Shown here: positions 59,711 to 64,000 of the stretch, in pieces
How the letters are laid out: each line of letters opens with the position of its first letter
How positions within the stretch are numbered: the first letter of the stretch is position 1
NCBI RefSeq assembly: GCF_014836765.1
Contig: NZ_JACSQG010000004.1
Location: 1-64,000 of the forward strand
Source: Serpens gallinarum
Lineage (GTDB): Bacteria; Pseudomonadota; Gammaproteobacteria; Pseudomonadales; Pseudomonadaceae
Direction: 5' to 3'
DNA: 64,000 nucleotides
Notes under the pieces: generated by a model
What the model was told of the DNA's origin: nothing
What the model saw: the letters and a program-made list of their open reading frames with translations, nothing else
Databases searched by the model: none
Translations under genes and position numbers: made by a program

Positions 59711-59737
59711 ATTGCCAGGAGTAAAGGAGCCACACCC

Positions 59738-61009
59738 ATGAGCGAGCGAAATTCGGATATTCCGCTGGACAGCAACCGTCGCCACTTTCTCAAACAGTCC
59801 ATTGCGATTGCCGGCGTCACCGGCCTTAGCCTCGCCGCCCCCGGTTTTTTGCGCAGCAGTGCCTGGGCCGCCGGCTCGGATGCGCCAGAGAAGACCGACC
59901 TGAAGATCGGCTTTATCCCGCTCACTGACTGCGCTTCGGTGGTGGTGGCCGCCACCCAGGGTTTCGGCAGTAAATACGGGCTGAATATCATCCCGAGCAA
60001 GGAAGCGTCTTGGGCCGGGGTGCGCGACAAGCTCAACACCGGCGAACTGGATGCCGCCCACGTGCTGTACGGGATGATGTACGGCGCCCAGTTGGGCGTG
60101 GCTGGCCCGCAAAGAGACATGGCCGTGCTCATGGGTCTGAATCAGAACGGCCAGGCCATCACCCTTTCCAAGCAGCTGCGCGACGCCGGCGTGACCACTG
60201 GCGAGCAATTGGCCGCCCATGTCAGCCAGTCGCCCACGCCGCTGACCTTCGCCCAGACCTTTCCCACCGGCACGCATGCCATGTGGCTGTATTACTGGCT
60301 CGCCGCCCACGGCATCAACCCGCTGAGCGATGTGAAAACCATCACCGTGCCGCCGCCGCAGATGGTGGCCAACATGCGCGTCGGCAACATGGACGGCTTC
60401 TGTGTTGGCGAGCCCTGGGGCGCGCGAGCCATCTTCGACAAGGTCGGTTTTACCGCAGCCACCAGCCAGCAGATCTGGCCGGATCACCCGGAAAAAGTGC
60501 TCGGCACCACGCGCTCTTTTATCGAGCGATACCCCAATACCGCCCGCGCACTGGTCATGTCCTTGCTGGAAGCCAGCCAGTTCATTGATGCCAGCGTGGA
60601 GAACCGCAAAAGCACGGCCAGGCTGATCGCCGGCAAGGCCTATGTGAACGCGCCGGTGGACGTGATCGAGCAGCGCTTCCTCGGCAACTACGAGGACGGC
60701 CTGGGCAAGAGCTGGCAGGACCCGCACGCCATGGTTTTCTGCCGTGAAGGCAGCGTCAACTTCCCCTATCACTCCGACGGCATGTGGTTTCTTACCCAGT
60801 TCCGCCGCTGGGGTCTGATCAAGGAGGAGCCGAACTACGCCGCCGTGGCCGCAGGCATTAACCAGACCGCGCTGTACCGCGAGGCAGCCAGCGCGCTCAA
60901 CCTGCCTGTACCGGATAGCGTGATGCGCAGCAGCACGCTGATCGACGGCAAGCTCTGGGATGGCAGCAACCCGGCGGCCTACGTCCAGTCGTTTGCCGTC
61001 AAAGCCTGA
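59738..61009 (+). CDS. nrtA: Nitrate-type ABC transporter, substrate-binding protein
   Basis: A 423-residue periplasmic binding protein of the CmpA/NrtA family. The N terminus has a twin-arginine signal (NRRHFLKQS, about 13-21) followed by a hydrophobic stretch, so it is exported folded. The core shows LKIGFIPLTDCASVVVA and NMDGFCVGEPWGARA, typical of nitrate/nitrite/bicarbonate binders. AAAGGAG lies eight bases before ATG 59738. It heads the operon nrtABD behind a sigma-54 promoter and an ANTAR leader, which supports nitrate or nitrite uptake for assimilation. The export signal argues against it being the cytosolic sensor NasS. Confidence 0.9.
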   Translation: MSERNSDIPLDSNRRHFLKQSIAIAGVTGLSLAAPGFLRSSAWAAGSDAPEKTDLKIGFIPLTDCASVVVAATQGFGSKYGLNIIPSKEASWAGVRDKLNTGELDAAHVLYGMMYGAQLGVAGPQRDMAVLMGLNQNGQAITLSKQLRDAGVTTGEQLAAHVSQSPTPLTFAQTFPTGTHAMWLYYWLAAHGINPLSDVKTITVPPPQMVANMRVGNMDGFCVGEPWGARAIFDKVGFTAATSQQIWPDHPEKVLGTTRSFIERYPNTARALVMSLLEASQFIDASVENRKSTARLIAGKAYVNAPVDVIEQRFLGNYEDGLGKSWQDPHAMVFCREGSVNFPYHSDGMWFLTQFRRWGLIKEEPNYAAVAAGINQTALYREAASALNLPVPDSVMRSSTLIDGKLWDGSNPAAYVQSFAVKA

Positions 61010-61026
61010 CATTTAGGAGAGTCACC

Positions 61027-61866
61027 ATGAATGCTTCCGTGACGCCCCCCCTGCAAACGCCCAGCGCGCAGTTGCCGACCAGAACGCTGGCCACTCTACT
61101 GCGCCCGCTGTTCAAGGCCTGCGTGCCGCCGCTCCTGGGGATTGCGCTGTTTCTATTCGTCTGGTCGCTGATTGCAGCGAAAAGCACAGGACTACCAGGA
61201 CCGCTGAGCACCGGGCAGGCGGCGCTGCTGTTGTTTGCCGACCCCTTCTACGACAACGGCCCCAACGACATGGGTATCGGCTGGAACATTCTCAACTCGC
61301 TGGGTCGGGTCGGGGTCGGTTTCGGCTTGGCGGCGCTGGTCGGCATTCCGCTGGGCTTCGCCATCGGCCGCTTCGCCTTCCTGGCCAGCATGCTGTCACC
61401 CATCATCAGCCTGCTGCGCCCGGTCTCGCCGCTGGTCTGGCTGCCCATTGGCCTGCTGGTCTTCGAGGCGGCCGGGCCGGCGTCCATCTGGGTGATCTTC
61501 ATCAGCGCGATCTGGCCGATCATCCTCAACACCGCCGCCGGCGTGGCCAGCGTGCCGCAGGATTACCTGAACGTGGCGCGAGTGCTCAAGCTCTCCGAGT
61601 TCAAGGTGCTTACCCGCATCCTGTTCCCCGCGGTGCTGCCGCACCTGATGACCGGCATTCGCCTGGCCATCGGCGTCGCCTGGCTGGTGATCGTTGCGGC
61701 GGAAATGCTCACCGGCGGCATCGGTCTGGGCTTCTGGGTGTGGGACGAATGGAACAACCTCAACGTCGAGCACATTCTGATCGCCATCATCATCGTCGGC
61801 CTGGTTGGCCTGGTACTGGAACAGAGTCTTGTGTGGCTGGCCAAGCGTTTCGATTACGCGAGCTGA
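61027..61866 (+). CDS. nrtB: Nitrate-type ABC transporter, permease
   Basis: A 279-residue inner-membrane permease of the NrtB/SsuC family with about six membrane segments (first at about 37-57). The EAA-type loop is VPQDYLNVARVLKLSEFKVLTRILFP. It starts 17 bases after nrtA. Confidence 0.93.
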   Translation: MNASVTPPLQTPSAQLPTRTLATLLRPLFKACVPPLLGIALFLFVWSLIAAKSTGLPGPLSTGQAALLLFADPFYDNGPNDMGIGWNILNSLGRVGVGFGLAALVGIPLGFAIGRFAFLASMLSPIISLLRPVSPLVWLPIGLLVFEAAGPASIWVIFISAIWPIILNTAAGVASVPQDYLNVARVLKLSEFKVLTRILFPAVLPHLMTGIRLAIGVAWLVIVAAEMLTGGIGLGFWVWDEWNNLNVEHILIAIIIVGLVGLVLEQSLVWLAKRFDYAS

Positions 61867-61929
61867 TTGTTAGGCCAGCACGCTGGCTGTCACCTCCCAA
61901 AACGACATTTACCTACGGCCTGAACCCCG

Positions 61930-61957
61930 GGTGGACAACCGTTGTGTGTTGTCCGCC
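61930..61957. repeat. Extragenic palindrome between nrtB and the ATPase gene
   Basis: GGTGGACAAC (61930-61939) and GTTGTCCGCC (61948-61957) pair over ten bases with one G-T. The sequence resembles the palindrome at 5384. Inside the operon it may stabilise the nrtAB part of the mRNA or damp the ATPase gene. Confidence 0.5.
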
Positions 61958-61986
61958 AAACGTACACAGCACGCAGGAGCTTTGTG

Positions 61987-62775
61987 ATGGACAAATTCGT
62001 TGAGCTGACCCGAGTCAGCAAGCACTTCGATACCCGCAAAGGCCGCTTTCAGGCCCTCAGCGACGTCAACTTGAGCATCGCCCAGGGCGAATTCGTTTCG
62101 CTGATTGGCCACTCCGGCTGCGGCAAGTCCACCGTCCTCAACCTCATCGCCGGCCTGCTGGATGCCAGCGAGGGCGGACTGATTTGCAATGGCCGGGAAA
62201 TCGACGGTCCAGGGCCGGAGCGTGGCGTGGTATTCCAGAACCACAGCCTGCTGCCCTGGATGACCTGCTTCGCCAATGTCTACCTGGCGGTGGAGAAGGT
62301 GTTCGCTCAGGAAAGCAAAGCTCAGCGCACCGCGCGCACCGAGGCGGCGTTGCACATGGTTGGCCTGGATCACGCCCTGCACAAATACCCCAGCGAGATC
62401 TCCGGCGGCATGAAACAGCGCGTCGGCATCGCACGCGCACTGGCCATGGAACCCAAGGTGCTGCTTATGGATGAGCCGTTCGGCGCGTTGGACGCCCTGA
62501 CCCGCGCCCACCTGCAGGATGAGCTGCTGCGCATCGTTACCGCCACCCGCAGCACGGTGGTGATGGTGACCCATGACGTTGACGAGGCAGTGCTGCTCTC
62601 CGACCGTATCGTGATGATGAGCAACGGCCCGGCCGCTACAATCGGTGACATCGTCAGGGTCGAACTGGCGCGACCGCGTAACCGTCTGGCACTGGCCAAC
62701 GATACCCAGTACCACCGCTACCGCAGCGCGGTGCTGGAATTCCTCTATCAGCGCCAGCAGCGACCGGCAGCGTGA
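61987..62775 (+). CDS. nrtD: Nitrate-type ABC transporter, ATPase
   Basis: A 262-residue ATPase of the NrtD/SsuB family. Walker A GHSGCGKST, Q-loop FQNHSLLPWM, signature EISGGMKQRVGIARAL, Walker B VLLMDEPFGALD and switch histidine VMVTHDVDEA are all intact. A single short ATPase gene replaces the nrtC/nrtD pair of cyanobacteria. ATG 61987 with AGGAG upstream is preferred over GTG 61984 and ATG 61942. It ends the operon; a terminator follows. Confidence 0.92.
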   Translation: MDKFVELTRVSKHFDTRKGRFQALSDVNLSIAQGEFVSLIGHSGCGKSTVLNLIAGLLDASEGGLICNGREIDGPGPERGVVFQNHSLLPWMTCFANVYLAVEKVFAQESKAQRTARTEAALHMVGLDHALHKYPSEISGGMKQRVGIARALAMEPKVLLMDEPFGALDALTRAHLQDELLRIVTATRSTVVMVTHDVDEAVLLSDRIVMMSNGPAATIGDIVRVELARPRNRLALANDTQYHRYRSAVLEFLYQRQQRPAA

Positions 62776-62790
62776 TCTCCATGTGTTCAG

Positions 62791-62818
62791 GGCCTGTGCA
62801 AAACAGGCCTGTTTGTTA
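62791..62818 (+). terminator. Terminator of nrtABD
   Basis: GGCCTGT (62791-62797) and ACAGGCC (62803-62809) form a 7-base stem, followed by TGTTTGTTATT. Confidence 0.75.
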
Positions 62819-63025
62819 TTAAAGAAACGTTCTCTCCCGCCGATTATCCCTCCACGCAGGCAAGAAACGATGCACCTGTGTCAAGCAATCCGTGCGAGTT
62901 TCTGCCCTGCCACCTCAGCGCAATCAGCATTCGGTCACAGAGCGTCGCTCCTGACCGCCATTGAATGCCCGAAAGCGCTCTTGCCAACTTGCGGGGAGCA
63001 TGGCTCCCGAGACACAGGAATTTCC

Positions 63026-64000
63026 ATGCATCGCCCAATTCCCTATCGCCTGCGTGCCGATACCCTGTTCTGGATGCTGAGCTGGTTAGCGCTGGCAGTG
63101 CACCTGACTACTTTTTTTGAAGCTTCGACCACGCCTGGCTTGATGTTTTATCAGTTCGTGCTGATTGGCACCTACGCATTGATGTTCCTCTTCCCCTCGT
63201 GGTTGCTGAGTCGCCTGAGCCGCTGGTTGCCCCGCGGTGGGCAATTCACAGTGCAGATCGTGATGACTACGTTGGTGCAGCTGTTGGTTTATACCGATGG
63301 CCTGCTATGGACCCTGTACGGCTTCCATTTAAATGGCTTCGTCTGGAACATCATTACCACGCCAGGCGGTATTGCCGCGCTGGGCTCTTCGGAGTCCAGC
63401 TATTTCGGCTTCGCCATGATTGGCTTCGGCTTTCTCCTCAGCCAGACAGTATTGCGCCTGCTGGCCAGCGCCGTGCTCCGTTTCGCTCCCCGCCTGCGCC
63501 TGCCGCGCATGGCCTGGGTGTTGTCGCTGTTCTTCATCATGACCTTGGGTGATCGATTCAGTTATGCCGTGAGCCAGTTTTATGGCTACACCCCGTTGCT
63601 GGAAACGGCGCAACGCGTACCTTTCTATCAGCCGCTGACCATGAGCCGATTCCTGGATGAAACGCTGGGGCTGGACCGTCCGCAAAGCCTGAAAATCGAA
63701 AACGCCACCCTCAAGGGCCAACTGGCCTACCCGCAGGCACCTCTATACATCCAGCCGCCGGAAAAACCGCTGAACCTGGTCTGGCTGGTGTCCGAGTCCT
63801 GGCGTGCCGACACCCTCAATGCCTATGTCATGCCCCAAACGACGGCCTTCTCCGAACACGCGCTGCGCTATCAGAACCACTTTTCCGGCGGCAACGGCAC
63901 ACGCATGGGGCTGTTCAGTCAGTTCTACGGTCTACCGGCCAACCTCTGGTTCCCGGTGCTCAACGCGCGAATCGGTAGCCCAGTGATCGACGTGCTGCAG
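63026..64000 (+). CDS. YejM/PbgA-like membrane sulfatase-fold protein (5' part)
   Basis: An open frame of 325 codons that starts at ATG 63026 and runs off the window end. About five membrane segments fill residues 12-190 (for example LMFYQFVLIGTYALMFLFPS and YFGFAMIGFGFLLSQ). A periplasmic domain begins near 250 with LNLVWLVSESWRADTLNAY, the entry strand of sulfatase/alkaline-phosphatase folds. This layout is that of DUF3413 proteins such as YejM/PbgA, which monitor lipopolysaccharide and, in enterobacteria, control LpxC turnover. The Pseudomonas homologues are not well characterised. A clear ribosome site is missing (ACAGGAATTTCC is the best). Confidence 0.8.
   Translation, partial: MHRPIPYRLRADTLFWMLSWLALAVHLTTFFEASTTPGLMFYQFVLIGTYALMFLFPSWLLSRLSRWLPRGGQFTVQIVMTTLVQLLVYTDGLLWTLYGFHLNGFVWNIITTPGGIAALGSSESSYFGFAMIGFGFLLSQTVLRLLASAVLRFAPRLRLPRMAWVLSLFFIMTLGDRFSYAVSQFYGYTPLLETAQRVPFYQPLTMSRFLDETLGLDRPQSLKIENATLKGQLAYPQAPLYIQPPEKPLNLVWLVSESWRADTLNAYVMPQTTAFSEHALRYQNHFSGGNGTRMGLFSQFYGLPANLWFPVLNARIGSPVIDVLQ

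Noticed and set aside
59738-61009. Reading the NrtA-like protein as the missing NasS sensor
   Set aside because: It has a twin-arginine export signal and is followed by permease and ATPase genes, so it is the transporter's binding protein.

Overview
The window looks like a stretch of a Pseudomonas chromosome (not obviously P. aeruginosa). GC content and codon use are high. The order acnB, usp, miaE, lpxH, ppiB, glnS/cysS, folD and a tRNA-Arg/His/Leu cluster is the arrangement I remember from P. aeruginosa PAO1 (about PA1787 to PA1796). The D-rhamnan O-polysaccharide locus rmd-gmd-wbpW-wzm-wzt-wbpX-wbpY-wbpZ is also typical of the genus. No insertion sequence or CRISPR array was seen.

Layout. 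1-5.3 kb: an FAD-linked oxidase, a decayed toxin-antitoxin module, a small lipoprotein, and a two-gene DNA repair operon (MBL-fold exonuclease plus ATP-dependent ligase). 5.4-9.2 kb: a metal-type two-component system and a Kef/YbaL-type cation antiporter. 9.4-14.6 kb: a compact block of a tandem universal stress protein, a PRPP-synthetase homologue, a CapA-type metallophosphatase, two phosphoribosyltransferases and an alpha/beta hydrolase; its joint function is unclear. 15.2-30.4 kb: the common polysaccharide antigen (A-band) locus. It has two paralogous glycosyltransferases, two paralogous methyltransferases and an acyltransferase, then GDP-D-rhamnose synthesis (wbpW, gmd, rmd), ABC export (wzm, wzt) and three rhamnosyltransferases. 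30.5-33.1 kb: an exported catalase-like peroxidase and a Rieske/FAD oxidoreductase.

33.5-41.1 kb: att-like repeats beside three tRNA genes, folD, then a six-gene glycerol-type ABC transporter (glpSTPQUV) read leftward. It has a good sigma-54 promoter candidate and faces a divergent sigma-54 activator of the AcoR type. 43.2-45.0 kb is a decay zone with a broken methyltransferase gene and a histidine kinase that has lost its phosphoacceptor region. 45.5-55.3 kb is the housekeeping block cysS, glnS, ppiB, lpxH, miaE, usp, a DUF1289 protein and acnB. The acnB gene is preceded by a long leader with nested perfect inverted repeats.

55.4-64 kb: a YgdI/YgdR lipoprotein, an ANTAR regulator of the NasT type, a sorbosone dehydrogenase-like lipoprotein, an AlaC-type aminotransferase, an nrtABD nitrate-type ABC transporter, and the start of a YejM-like membrane sulfatase cut off by the window end. 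The nrtA leader carries a sigma-54 promoter, two hairpins with identical AACGGC hexaloops, and a terminator that overlaps the second hairpin. That is the textbook layout of an ANTAR antitermination target, and the matching regulator lies 3 kb upstream. The best candidates for a second look are this leader, the acnB leader, the asymmetric glycerol transporter ATPases with their sigma-54 promoter, and the PRPP/CapA stress block.
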